The notes: generated from the letters alone by a model not told the origin. A stretch of 35,711 nt of DNA from DASVUC01 sp036387255 (GCA_036387255.1 DASVUC010000280.1:1-35711), one strand, 5' to 3'. Counted from the stretch's first letter, positions 1 to 8,147 are shown. Numbers and translations are program-made.

Positions 1-227
1 ATCGTGGTGTAGAAAGTGTCAGTGCTGTTCAGGTCATAGTCGATGACGAGGACGCGATCCGTCGGGGAACGCTCGATGACGGCGTAGGGGCGGGGTTCGG
101 AGACAGACTTGTTGTTGGCGGCTTGCCACATGGGTTTGGTGTAGAGGCAGCCGGTGGTGGAGAGGAGGAGGACGGTGAGGAGAAGACACGGGCAGGATGC
201 CCGTACTACGGGGGCCGTGTTAGACAT
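1..227 (-). CDS. Predicted lipoprotein, 5' part only (3' end beyond window)
   Basis: The minus strand stays open from an ATG at 225-227 to the left edge, giving 75 codons with no stop. The ATG is preceded by GAAGGAGACTGAG, so an AGGAGA Shine-Dalgarno sits about 6 bases upstream, which makes this start convincing. The product opens with a signal peptide whose hydrophobic core LLLTVLLL runs into STTGC, a lipobox-like end with Cys27 as the probable lipidated residue. The mature part starts LYTKPMWQAANN and continues through a YAVIERS / RVLVIDYDL stretch. I do not recognise the family. The first codons carry a 17-base palindrome (188-204), so the signal peptide contains an odd RASCPC segment. The gene diverges from the propeller gene at 354. 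Function beyond a membrane-anchored lipoprotein cannot be told. Confidence 0.72.
   Translation of the reverse strand, partial: MSNTAPVVRASCPCLLLTVLLLSTTGCLYTKPMWQAANNKSVSEPRPYAVIERSPTDRVLVIDYDLNSTDTFYTT
188..204. repeat. Palindromic dispersed-repeat-like element (7-bp arms)
   Basis: ACGGGCA-GGA-TGCCCGT is a perfect inverted repeat with a 3-base loop. In one plus-strand frame the surrounding bases read HGQDARTTG. From memory, that peptide signature recurs in spurious translations of intergenic palindromic repeats in Planctomycetes and Verrucomicrobia; I could not check this here. It lies inside the signal-peptide codons of the lipoprotein gene. Confidence 0.5.
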
Positions 228-250
228 CTCAGTCTCCTTCTGTCCGTGGA

Positions 251-277
251 CATATACGCGACATGGAGGGATAGCAA
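251..277 (-). promoter_or_regulatory. Weak candidate promoter for the lipoprotein gene
   Basis: On the minus strand TTGCTA (272-277) and TATATG (251-256) are 15 bases apart, with TATATG about 24 bases upstream of the ATG. The hexamers are plausible for a sigma-70 type promoter, but the spacing is short. This is a pattern match only. The rest of the 126-base divergent gap (228-353) shows nothing else clear except the palindrome at 301-316. Confidence 0.22.
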
Positions 278-300
278 GAAAATATTGGCGTTTAAAGATC

Positions 301-316
301 GCGACGCAGGCGTCGC
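301..316. repeat. Second short palindrome (7-bp arms)
   Basis: GCGACGC-AG-GCGTCGC is a perfect inverted repeat in the divergent intergenic gap, 37 bases before the propeller start. Like the palindrome at 188-204 it has a purine loop and is followed by a short C/G-TAC tail, so the two may belong to one dispersed family. It could also act as a hairpin in the leader of the propeller transcript. Confidence 0.4.
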
Positions 317-353
317 CCTACACAGATGCAATCGTTTCGGTAGGCTCTGGGGT

Positions 354-2300
354 ATGAGAGCAACTGGGTTTGTTGTGGTGGTTTTGGTGATGCTTGCTGG
401 GGCTGCGATGGCGGAGGGGCCTGCTACTCGCGGGACGTTTCGTAACCTGGGCAGGCAAATTACGGCGACGACGTTGCAGGGGACGGCGCTGACCCGTGGG
501 GCGGATGGGAAACTGCTGGCGTGTGCGGTGGTGCGGGGGGTGCCGGCGCAGTTTGTGGTGTTTGATGTGGCGAAGCCGGAGCCTTTGATGGTGATGGATT
601 TGCCCGAAGGGGATGGATCCTGGAATGCGGCGACGGCGTTGGATGGATCGGTGTATGTGGGGACGGATCCGAAGGGGCATCTGTTTCGGTGGGTACCCGG
701 AGAGACGACGGTGAAGGATTTGGGCGCGCCGGGCCCGACGGAGACCTGGATCTGGGACGTGACGGCGGCGGATGACGGGGCGGTGATCGTGTCGACCTAT
801 CCGGGGTGCCGACTGGTGCGGTATCACCCGAAGGAGGGATTTACGGAAATCAGCAAGGGTCCGCTGGTGGAGGGGGAAAACTACGGGCGGTCGGTGGCCT
901 ACGACGCGGAGCGGAAGATCGCGTACGGCGGAGTGGGGTCGCATGCGCACCTGGTGGCAGTGGACTTAAAGACGGGAAAGAAGACGGAGTTCCTGCCGGC
1001 GGAGTTTCGCGATCAGGAGATGGTTTATGGCATGCGGTTTCTGGGGGACCGGCTGTATGCGACGGTCACGAACATCCAGACGTGCGTGATCTTCAACGCG
1101 AAGACCCGGCAGTTCGAGAAGCCGCTGAAGGGGATGCCGGGGCAGTTGGTGATGACGAAACATCCGAAGGACGAGCGGGTGTTTTATGTCACGGACAACG
1201 TGCTGCACTCGTACGACCCGACGAGACCGGAGGTTGGGCCGAAGGATTTGATGAAGTGCGCGGACGTGCGGGCGTATGCGTGGGAGGGGGATGAGATGGT
1301 GATGTTCACGCGAAATGCGGGGGTGGTGCGGTACGATCCAGCGTCAGGAAGGAGTTCGACGCTGAGTTTGAAGTGTCCGTCGGCGCCGGTGCAGATTCAG
1401 TCGATCGTGAAGGGGCCGGACGGGAAGATGTGGCTGGGCGGCTATTTGTCGGGAGGGAACGCCAGCTACGATCCGAAGACGGGAGAGTCGAAAGAGTATC
1501 GCGGGCTGGCGCAGTCGGAATCAATCGCGGTGCTGGGAAAGAGCTTGTACTTCGGGCTGTACCCGCACGGGAAATTTGCGACGTATGACACGACGAAGAG
1601 CTGGGATGTGAAGGCGAACAATCCGAAGAGCCTGGGGCAGATCGAGAAACAGTCGCGGCCTTACGGCGGGATTGGCGTGGACGAATCGGCGAAGGTGTAT
1701 TTTGGAATGATCCCGGAATACGGGCTACTGGGAGGAGGGCTGGCGACGTTTGATCCGAAGACGGAGAAGATGGATTTTCAGCACAACCTCGTTAAGAACC
1801 AGTCGGTGGTGTCGCTGGTCTATCACGAGGGGATGATTGCGGGCGGGACTTCGATCTGGGGAGGGCTGGGGATACAGCCAAGCGAGAAGAGCGCGAAGCT
1901 GTTTGTGTATGACCCCAAAACGCGGGAGAAGGTTTTTGAGACGGCGCCGGTGGAGGGGGCAAATGCCGTGACCGGGTTAACGGTTGGGCCGGATGGGAAG
2001 GTTTGGGCGGTGGCGGATGGGACGCTGGTGATCTTTGACGTCGCTTCAAAGAAGGTTGTGCAGCAGCATGAGCTGATGAAGCCGGACTACAAGGGAAAGC
2101 ACGTCTGGCGGGATGCGGCGCTGGTGGTGCATCCGAACGGGCAGGTGTATGGCGTATGTCAGTTCAAGTTTTTCCGCATGGATTCGAAGACGTTTGAGGT
2201 GACCGTGCTGCGCGAGGAGCATACGGAGCTGCTGGCGATGGACAGCGACGGGAAGCTGTACATGCGCGATAAGGCGAACCTGTGGCAGTATGCGCCTTAG
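354..2300 (+). CDS. Secreted beta-propeller protein (about 13 blade-like repeats)
   Basis: The ATG at 354 is chosen because it gives 648 residues with a clean signal peptide: MRATG, a VVVVLVMLAG core, and cleavage after AMA at residue 20. The frame is open back to 123, but that extension lies antisense to the lipoprotein start and reads like non-coding sequence. The mature protein is a chain of roughly 13 blade-like units of 40-50 residues. Each has the form (K/S)-V/L-Y/W-hydrophobic-G ... F/L-x-x-YDPKTG, for example YVGTDPKGHLFRW, WLGGYLSGGNASYDPKTG and LFVYDPKTREKV. That number suggests two fused six- or seven-bladed propellers. The style resembles SMP-30/Vgb lactonase-type or PQQ-like propellers, but I see no catalytic signature. 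A binding or scaffold role outside the cytoplasm is possible. The stop codon overlaps that of the convergent amylase gene. Confidence 0.85.
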   Translation: MRATGFVVVVLVMLAGAAMAEGPATRGTFRNLGRQITATTLQGTALTRGADGKLLACAVVRGVPAQFVVFDVAKPEPLMVMDLPEGDGSWNAATALDGSVYVGTDPKGHLFRWVPGETTVKDLGAPGPTETWIWDVTAADDGAVIVSTYPGCRLVRYHPKEGFTEISKGPLVEGENYGRSVAYDAERKIAYGGVGSHAHLVAVDLKTGKKTEFLPAEFRDQEMVYGMRFLGDRLYATVTNIQTCVIFNAKTRQFEKPLKGMPGQLVMTKHPKDERVFYVTDNVLHSYDPTRPEVGPKDLMKCADVRAYAWEGDEMVMFTRNAGVVRYDPASGRSSTLSLKCPSAPVQIQSIVKGPDGKMWLGGYLSGGNASYDPKTGESKEYRGLAQSESIAVLGKSLYFGLYPHGKFATYDTTKSWDVKANNPKSLGQIEKQSRPYGGIGVDESAKVYFGMIPEYGLLGGGLATFDPKTEKMDFQHNLVKNQSVVSLVYHEGMIAGGTSIWGGLGIQPSEKSAKLFVYDPKTREKVFETAPVEGANAVTGLTVGPDGKVWAVADGTLVIFDVASKKVVQQHELMKPDYKGKHVWRDAALVVHPNGQVYGVCQFKFFRMDSKTFEVTVLREEHTELLAMDSDGKLYMRDKANLWQYAP

Positions 2301-2887
2301 CGCCGGCGGCGCGCCACGAGCGCTCCGGCGGTTGCTGCGATGAGCGTGAGCGCTGCGGGTTCGGGGACGGCGGCGACGCCTTGGGCGGCTAAGCCGGTGG
2401 CGGCAAGCGGGTTGTATTGGCCTAAGCCGAGGTTCGCGTCGACGGCGCCGTAGTCATCGGGGGTGATGTCGCCGTCGAGATTCCAGTCGCCGGCGAACCA
2501 GTTCATCCCGCCGGATTCCTCGGCCGTGCCGACGTGGGTGCCGAGGTTCGAGTCAATCGCGCCATAGTCGTCGGGTGTGACCATGCCATTTAGATCGGCA
2601 TCACCGAGGTAGGCGAATTGTCCGAGCACGGCGGCGGAACTGACGGTGTTTCCTGCTCCGAAAGGCCAGTCGCCGAAACCCGCGATGGAGTTGTCGAAGA
2701 GGGCGAGGATGGGGTGACCGAGGAGGGTCTGGCCGACGGTGGAGATGATGCCGGTGGCGGCGGTGTCGGTGGAGTCGCGGTAGCCTTCCCAACGGAGGGC
2801 GGAGATGGTCTGGAAGTCGCCGTTGTCGACGATGAGGTTGTTGTCGTTGAGGTCGAGCTTTCCACCGGGGGTGATGGAGAGTGTGCT
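2297..2887 (-). other. Shared C-terminal sorting cassette, copy in the amylase
   Basis: Residues 1059-1254 of the amylase match the last ~195 residues of the neighbouring protease. Both have KLDLNDNNLIVD / TLDLNDNDLIID, GIIST, PILALFDN and a WPFGAG / FPFGSG step. These are followed by GDADLNGMVTPDDYGAIDS, which is identical in both apart from flanking residues, then GDWN-x-DG-x-(I/V)TPDDY and VPEPA. The unit combines the end of a beta-strand tail, two dockerin-like calcium loops and PEP-CTERM. Confidence 0.85.
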
Positions 2888-5800
2888 GAGGTGAACCCCC
2901 CCACCGCCGTTGGCTTTGGTCTGGACGGCGACGGCGGCGGTTGAGTCAATCTGGAGGTTGCCGCGTTGGATCGAGCGCGCGGTGAGCTTCGTCGAGCCGA
3001 GGACGTGGGTGCTGCCCGCGGTGACGTCGTGGACGGTGTGGTTGGCGTCGACGGTGTAGGTGCCGTTGAGCACCGTCGCCGATGATTTGATCATGTTGTT
3101 ATAGGCGGAGACGGTGGCGTTCGATGCGCCGACCTGCGAGAGGCGCGGGCCCAGAAGGAAGGTGTCGGCGAGGTTGACCCGGCCGTCGGTGTTGGCTTCG
3201 GCACCGGCATTGAACTGCTGGTCGTTGGACTCCAGAACAGTCTTGAACTGCGCGATGTCGGTGGTGTCGATGGTTCCGCTGGCGTTGGTATCGCCGAACC
3301 CGAGACCGTTGCCGCCGCTCGTACCAAGGCCTGTGGCGCGGACGATAGAGTAATTGCCGGTGATTTCTCGGGTGACGACGGTCATGGTGTGGGTGCCGTT
3401 GGTCACGCCGGCAACGCTCTTGGAGAAGATGTCCAGATCGAGTTGGTCGGTGAGGGAGCCGGAATTGAGCATCGAAAGGATCTGGGCGTCCGTAAGCGCG
3501 GAGCCGAGGTCCATGAGAACATGGACGTTGTCCGCGGTCTGATCGGTGCTGGTGACCTGCACGCCGAGCGTGCGGCCGGAACCGCTACCAGACTGGGTGA
3601 TCCCGGAGATAGCAGATTGCGGCGGCAGGCGGTCGACGTAGATGACTTTCTTAATGTCGTTGAAGATGTCCGGCCCGCCGTCCGAGCGCTGGCGGTAGGC
3701 GCGGGCGGTGATGTAGTGGTAGCCCTCTGAGAGATTCGCGGCGTTCACGGATTGCACGTAGGTGCCGTTACCGGAGAAGCTTGGGTTGGCGTCGTAGCCG
3801 GGGTCGTTGATGGTGTGGAAATTTTCGAAGCCGAAGTAAGTTTTGACTGCGTCGACGCTGGCGATGTGATCGTGGCCGTCGCCATTAAGGTCCATGCCGC
3901 CGTCGATGCGGACATAGGCTTTGTCACCGTCGGCTGCGTAATCACGGTAACCGTCGCCGAGGGTGACGGCGCTGGTGAGCAGCGTGATGTTGAAAGAGTT
4001 GGCGGTGATGACGTCGATCTGATTGACGCGCGAGGTGGCGTTGGAGCCGGTCTCGGCGGCGAGGGTCTTGGCGACGTTGGTGACGGAGACGGCGCCCTGC
4101 GGGCGCTGGAGGCCGTAAATCACGTAGCCGCGGCCGTGTTCTAAGCCGTTGACGTTCTGGTTGCGGGGGATGCGGATCGTGACTTGGCCGTTTGCTCCGA
4201 CGGTGACCGTATTGGGGATCTGATTCGACGGATCGACCTGCGGGTCATCGGCATTGCCTGTCAGCTCAGCGAGGTGCTGGCCATTGGCGAAGCCGGTGAA
4301 CATCGTGCGCTCGTCGAAGTTGGTGACGGTGCCCAGCGCGCTGTTGAGACCAACAAGGACGGACTTGTCGCGTTCAAAGGCGTAGACGTTGGAGAAGCCG
4401 CCGCCGTCGATCCATTTTTCGCCGAAGTTCCCGCGGCCGTAGCTGTTTCGGATGTCGAGCAGCTTGGTGATGATGGCGCCGTTCTGACCTCCCAGCGCAT
4501 CATTGCGGCCGTCTTTCAGGAAGTACGTGGTGTTGCCGGTGCGGTCGAACTCGTGTGAGTTGAAGTAGACGTAGGCGTTGCCCGGCTGCATGAGCGTCCA
4601 GGCGTGGGCGACGTTGTCGAGATAGATGTAGTCGTTGTCCTTGTCGTCCGCGTTCCCCTTGCCGTCATCATGGTTGATCACAAACCGAATGGATTGCGAG
4701 CCGTTGTTGGCGATGCCGTCGTCCTGCGAATCCTGGCTAGAGTAGCGGATGTTGTACCAGTTGTTGTGCAGGCCATTGCGCGTCAGGTTTCCGCGCATGG
4801 CGAACCAGCCGGGGAAGTCGAGCACGTCGCGATTGCCGCCGACGACGCTGGGGGTGCCCGGGTTGATGTCCTTGCGGACGAACTGCTGGTTGAAACCTTT
4901 GTCGCCGGTGAAGACTTCCTGAAAGTTGAAGACTTGGCGCGCGGTGCCATCGAGGTTGGTGCGCGTGGACTGGCGATACGTGGCGCGGTCGATGAGCGCG
5001 GGGACGTTCACACGGTCGGGGTTGTAGGGATCGTTGGCAGCGCCATAGGGTACGTGGCGGGCGGCATCGATCCGGAGGCCATCAACGCCGATGTCGTTCA
5101 CGAGCCACTGCGCGTAGCGCATCACGTAGCCGGCGTTGGTTTCGGCGGTGGGATCGCCGGCGCTGGGGTTGTTCTTGTTGAAAGGATAGATCGGGATGGG
5201 CGTGGTTACACCCGTGGCCGGATCCGTGACCATCATGGGTGTGAGGCTCTGATCGGGATAGAAGCGGCGGTTGTCGTCGGTGGGTGTGTTGGCCTGGCGG
5301 ACGATGGAGCTTGGGCCGGGCTTGCCGTTCACCATCGTGCTGGTCCCGATGGCCCAGCCGCTGGGGGCCTGGCGGATGTTGTTGGGATCACCGGGGACGG
5401 GATTGCGCACAAAGGTTCGGCCGCTGGTGAGATCGATCGTGATCAGGTGCGCCAGGCGGTACATGTACTGGTATTGCGTGGAGTTTCCGTCCGGGACCGG
5501 CGGAGGATCGGAATAGGTGTCGCGCTGCGTGTTGGCGAAGCCGGTGTAGTTGCGGTAGTTGGGGTCGTAGGAGTTGGAGGCGACATAGGGGTCGCTGAGC
5601 TCGAAGCCCGGGTAGTCGCTGCGGTCCTGGATCTTGGCGAAGGCGTCGGGGGTGAAGCCATTGGCGCCGGTGTATTGGGGCACATCCCATGAGCCAACGT
5701 GGTGGTGAACGTAGTCGACGTAGACGTCGCCGTTCATCTTGTGGACGCCGTTGATGAGTGCCCGGTACTGCTTCTCGGTGCCGTAGAGGGTGGGGTCACC

Positions 5801-6061
5801 GGCTTTGCCCATATCGAAGCGGTCGTAGAGGTTGTAGCCGATCCCGCCGCCTTGATCGTCGTAGAGCGCGCGGCCGGGGGGCGGGGTCCAGATGGCGCCG
5901 TAGCCGGCCATGAAGACATCGGGGGTTCGCTTCTGCATCGTCTTCCAGGACGATTCGAACCACTGCAGGATGACGGGTGGGGACTTGTCCTGTCCGTAGA
6001 CGGAAGTCGAAAGCGCCAGCGCTGCTGCCGCACCCAAAGCCCTCTTGATCGATTGCTTCAT
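2297..6061 (-). CDS. Secreted GH13 alpha-amylase-like enzyme with dockerin-like repeats and PEP-CTERM
   Basis: The 1254-residue product starts MKQSIKRALG and has a signal peptide cleaved near VYG (residue 23). A GH13 barrel follows. Region I is DVYVDYVHHH (112-121); region II is GVDGLRIDAARH with nucleophile Asp332; region III is FNFQEVF with acid/base Glu382; region IV is FVINHD with Asp465. The full catalytic triad is present, so hydrolysis of alpha-1,4-glucans is likely; exact specificity is unknown. Residues 700-910 look like beta-sandwich domains, with a DLNGDGHD calcium-type loop. A dockerin-like pair lies at 922-971 and a second at 1152-1212. VPEP (1232-1235), a hydrophobic segment and RRRR form a PEP-CTERM exosortase-type sorting tail. 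No cysteine was seen. The Shine-Dalgarno is weak. A LacI-type half-palindrome lies 44 bases upstream (6105-6116). The stop codon overlaps that of the propeller gene. Confidence 0.93.
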   Translation of the reverse strand: MKQSIKRALGAAAALALSTSVYGQDKSPPVILQWFESSWKTMQKRTPDVFMAGYGAIWTPPPGRALYDDQGGGIGYNLYDRFDMGKAGDPTLYGTEKQYRALINGVHKMNGDVYVDYVHHHVGSWDVPQYTGANGFTPDAFAKIQDRSDYPGFELSDPYVASNSYDPNYRNYTGFANTQRDTYSDPPPVPDGNSTQYQYMYRLAHLITIDLTSGRTFVRNPVPGDPNNIRQAPSGWAIGTSTMVNGKPGPSSIVRQANTPTDDNRRFYPDQSLTPMMVTDPATGVTTPIPIYPFNKNNPSAGDPTAETNAGYVMRYAQWLVNDIGVDGLRIDAARHVPYGAANDPYNPDRVNVPALIDRATYRQSTRTNLDGTARQVFNFQEVFTGDKGFNQQFVRKDINPGTPSVVGGNRDVLDFPGWFAMRGNLTRNGLHNNWYNIRYSSQDSQDDGIANNGSQSIRFVINHDDGKGNADDKDNDYIYLDNVAHAWTLMQPGNAYVYFNSHEFDRTGNTTYFLKDGRNDALGGQNGAIITKLLDIRNSYGRGNFGEKWIDGGGFSNVYAFERDKSVLVGLNSALGTVTNFDERTMFTGFANGQHLAELTGNADDPQVDPSNQIPNTVTVGANGQVTIRIPRNQNVNGLEHGRGYVIYGLQRPQGAVSVTNVAKTLAAETGSNATSRVNQIDVITANSFNITLLTSAVTLGDGYRDYAADGDKAYVRIDGGMDLNGDGHDHIASVDAVKTYFGFENFHTINDPGYDANPSFSGNGTYVQSVNAANLSEGYHYITARAYRQRSDGGPDIFNDIKKVIYVDRLPPQSAISGITQSGSGSGRTLGVQVTSTDQTADNVHVLMDLGSALTDAQILSMLNSGSLTDQLDLDIFSKSVAGVTNGTHTMTVVTREITGNYSIVRATGLGTSGGNGLGFGDTNASGTIDTTDIAQFKTVLESNDQQFNAGAEANTDGRVNLADTFLLGPRLSQVGASNATVSAYNNMIKSSATVLNGTYTVDANHTVHDVTAGSTHVLGSTKLTARSIQRGNLQIDSTAAVAVQTKANGGGGVHLSTLSITPGGKLDLNDNNLIVDNGDFQTISALRWEGYRDSTDTAATGIISTVGQTLLGHPILALFDNSIAGFGDWPFGAGNTVSSAAVLGQFAYLGDADLNGMVTPDDYGAIDSNLGTHVGTAEESGGMNWFAGDWNLDGDITPDDYGAVDANLGLGQYNPLAATGLAAQGVAAVPEPAALTLIAATAGALVARRRR

Positions 6062-6104
6062 CAGAACATCCGCGAGAACTGGCCCCTGCGTCGACGGCGT
6101 CAGT

Positions 6105-6116
6105 TTAAACGGTTAA
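6105..6116. promoter_or_regulatory. Candidate LacI-family-type operator upstream of the amylase
   Basis: TTAAACGGTTAA is symmetric at 10 of 12 positions around a central CG, the typical look of LacI/MalR/CcpA-family operators. It lies 44 bases upstream of the amylase ATG, where a repressor could block transcription. No regulator gene is visible in the window, so this rests on the motif and its position only. Confidence 0.35.
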
Positions 6117-6129
6117 CTTGGCCAGAGCA

Positions 6130-6187
6130 AGCAAAAAGAGAAGATTCAACGAGCCCACCGATGGCTGACCGCATAGCCAGTCGTTGA
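6130..6187 (-). terminator. Nested hairpin with T-rich tail downstream of the protease gene
   Basis: Eight bases after the protease stop, the minus strand reads TCAACGA (6187-6181) and later its exact complement TCGTTGA (6152-6146). An inner TGGCT/AGCCA stem (6179-6175 with 6166-6162) lies between them. The T-rich run ATCTTCTCTTTTTG follows directly. This fits a loose intrinsic terminator separating the protease from the amylase transcript, although the outer stem is A/T-containing and the loop is large. Confidence 0.45.
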
Positions 6188-6194
6188 GGCGCCG

Positions 6195-6779
6195 CTACTT
6201 GCAGCGACGCCGGCGGGTCGTCAGCACGGCGCCCGCTGAAATGAGTACGGCTGAGAGCGACGCGGGTTCCGGGACGGCCGCCAGCGAGGTGGACAGGGCG
6301 GCGAGGGGACTGCCTTGGCCGCGGCCGAGGTTGGAGTCGATGGCAATGTAGTCGTCCGGCGTCACCTGGCCGTCGAAGTTCCAATCACCGGCGAACCAGC
6401 CGCGGCCGGCGGGGACGCTCTCGCCGAGGTGCGAGTCGATGGCGCCGTAATCATCGGGGGTGACCATGCCGTTTAAATCAGCGTCGCCGATGTAGGTGTA
6501 CTTGCCGCAGATGGCGGAGCTGCCGATGGTGATCCCGGAGCCAAAGGGGAACTCGGTTGCGCCGACGAGGGCATTGTCGAACAGCGCCAGGATTGGGGAG
6601 CCGGCCGTAAGCTGAGACGTCGTGGAGATGATGCCGGTCTTGCCGGGGTTCCAGGAGTCGGAATAGCCCTGCATAATCAGGCTTTGGATCGTCGCGAAGC
6701 TGCCGGGGGCAGGGGTGTCGATAATGAGATCGTTGTCGTTCAGATCGAGGGTTGTTCCGGCGGCGAGAGAGAGCGTTCC
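6195..6779 (-). other. Shared C-terminal sorting cassette, copy in the protease
   Basis: Residues 457-650 of the protease are the second copy of the cassette at 2297-2887. Similarity is strongest in the dockerin-like pair and weaker in the linker (here ESVPAGRG; six residues longer in the amylase). This copy contains the mature protein's cysteines: one just before the dockerin pair and one in the terminal RRRRCK. Confidence 0.85.
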
Positions 6780-8147
6780 GACGCGTGAGAGGCCGGTGTT
6801 GCTGCCGTTGGGGACGACCTTCACGCGGCCCTGCCGGATATCCAAGCTGGCAGCGCGGATGTTGTTGACCTCAAGCAAACCGGGGCCGAGCTTCTGAACT
6901 TCAACGCCTGTAGCTGTAAGCGCGCCGGAGACCGAAAGGCTGGTGTTTGCGGCTTTGATGTCGACTTGGACGGTGGTGCCGGCGAACTTGAGCGGGGCGG
7001 CGATGGTGTGATTGCCGCCGTAGAGTCGCACCAGACCGGTGCCGCTTGCGCCTTGGATGGTGAGGGTGTTGGTCCCGGCGACGGTGTAGCCGGACGGTCC
7101 GTCGAGGGTGAGCGTGCCGACGGTGCGGCTTGTGTCGAGCGTAACGGAGCGCGGGGCGGTGTTGATGCTGCCGAGGATCGCTTCGGCGCTGGTGCCGCTG
7201 GGAACGGTGTTTTTCCACCAGTTGGTGGTGGTGGACCAGTTGCCGCCGGCGTCGACGTTCCAGGTGGGCGAACCAGTGGTGGCGGCGCCGATGGTGCTCG
7301 CAAAGGGTGAGATTCGGCTGAGGTAGCCGACCATCGGGTTGTCGCTCGGGAGGTCGGCGACGAGGACCGGGGAGCCGGTGGACCAGTCATACAAGCCGCC
7401 TTGATCGGTGAGGGCGGCGTTGAAGGGGTCATCGGCGGTGGTGTTGGGATCGTTAGCGGGGGTATAGCTCCAGGGTTCCTTCTGCACCGCCCACGCCATG
7501 CCTGCAAACTTCCAGGCACCGCCGGAGAGAATGAAGGCCCCGCCACCGGAATCGCCGAAGCTCATAAAGCCTTCGTTGGTGGCGTTGTGGGTGAAGGTGA
7601 ACGCGAGGGAGTCGTTCAGGCTGTTGAGTGAGGGTGTGCCGCTGACGACGTTTTGACCCCAGCGACGAACGCCGTCATACATGGACTGGCTCCACTGCCA
7701 GCCATGCGTGACACCGCCGACGACAACGGGCGTGCCGCGAGGCGTGCCGCGGCCAAAGAAGACGAAGGACTTATCCAGCTCATCGGTCGTGGTGTAGAGC
7801 GGGGCGAAGGTGGGGAAGGTTTCCTGCACCTTCCAAACGCGCAGATCGCTGGAGATATTCTGAAAGCCGGTGGTGGTGTAGGTTCGACCTTTGAAGGTGA
7901 ACGACTGACTGACCTGGCCACCGACGTGCTGCGCGGTCATGAAGTACTGGGGGGCGATCGGAGTTCCGCTGAATCCGCCCCAGTCGCCCTGCCACTGCCA
8001 GCCGCTGTTGGCCAGAGTGCCTGTGGGGGCGGTCGTGTTGGCGTTGGGATCCCCGGTGCCGTCGAGGATGATTGCGTTCGCGCAGGGGACGAGGGCGCTG
8101 GAGACAGCGGCGACGGCCAAGGGGATGAGTCGCTTGATTTGGCGCAT
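6195..8147 (-). CDS. Secreted trypsin-like (S1-type) serine protease with beta-strand repeats and PEP-CTERM
   Basis: From the ATG at 8147 the product has 650 residues. It starts MRQIKRLIPL with a signal peptide ending CANA (residue 25). The protease part shows the S1 triad in order: TAQHV (His74), DLRVWKV (probable Asp101) and GDSGGG (Ser200). After about residue 295, WNVDAGGNWSTTTNW and TVGTLTLDG are hallmarks of autotransporter-associated beta-strand repeats, followed by a beta-helix-like stretch to ~455. The shared cassette then gives dockerin-like loops (552-608), VPEP (625-628), a hydrophobic segment and RRRRCK. An in-frame ATG at 8186 adds 13 residues (MARFLDTHHH) and has a better GGGGCGG ribosome site, so the true start may be there. 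The open frame back to 8513 has no other support. It probably has its own promoter and terminator. Confidence 0.88.
   Translation of the reverse strand: MRQIKRLIPLAVAAVSSALVPCANAIILDGTGDPNANTTAPTGTLANSGWQWQGDWGGFSGTPIAPQYFMTAQHVGGQVSQSFTFKGRTYTTTGFQNISSDLRVWKVQETFPTFAPLYTTTDELDKSFVFFGRGTPRGTPVVVGGVTHGWQWSQSMYDGVRRWGQNVVSGTPSLNSLNDSLAFTFTHNATNEGFMSFGDSGGGAFILSGGAWKFAGMAWAVQKEPWSYTPANDPNTTADDPFNAALTDQGGLYDWSTGSPVLVADLPSDNPMVGYLSRISPFASTIGAATTGSPTWNVDAGGNWSTTTNWWKNTVPSGTSAEAILGSINTAPRSVTLDTSRTVGTLTLDGPSGYTVAGTNTLTIQGASGTGLVRLYGGNHTIAAPLKFAGTTVQVDIKAANTSLSVSGALTATGVEVQKLGPGLLEVNNIRAASLDIRQGRVKVVPNGSNTGLSRVGTLSLAAGTTLDLNDNDLIIDTPAPGSFATIQSLIMQGYSDSWNPGKTGIISTTSQLTAGSPILALFDNALVGATEFPFGSGITIGSSAICGKYTYIGDADLNGMVTPDDYGAIDSHLGESVPAGRGWFAGDWNFDGQVTPDDYIAIDSNLGRGQGSPLAALSTSLAAVPEPASLSAVLISAGAVLTTRRRRCK

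Noticed and set aside
123..353. 77-codon upstream extension of the propeller reading frame
   Set aside because: It lies antisense to a lipoprotein start with a good ribosome site, and the ATG at 354 gives a clean signal peptide.
154..357. 67-codon plus-strand frame containing HGQDARTTG
   Set aside because: It reads through the two palindromes and lies antisense to the lipoprotein start; the peptide is a translation of repeat DNA.
4604..5692. 362-codon plus-strand frame inside the amylase gene
   Set aside because: It is antisense to the GH13 catalytic domain, which is certain; composition is Val/Gly-rich as in other shadows.
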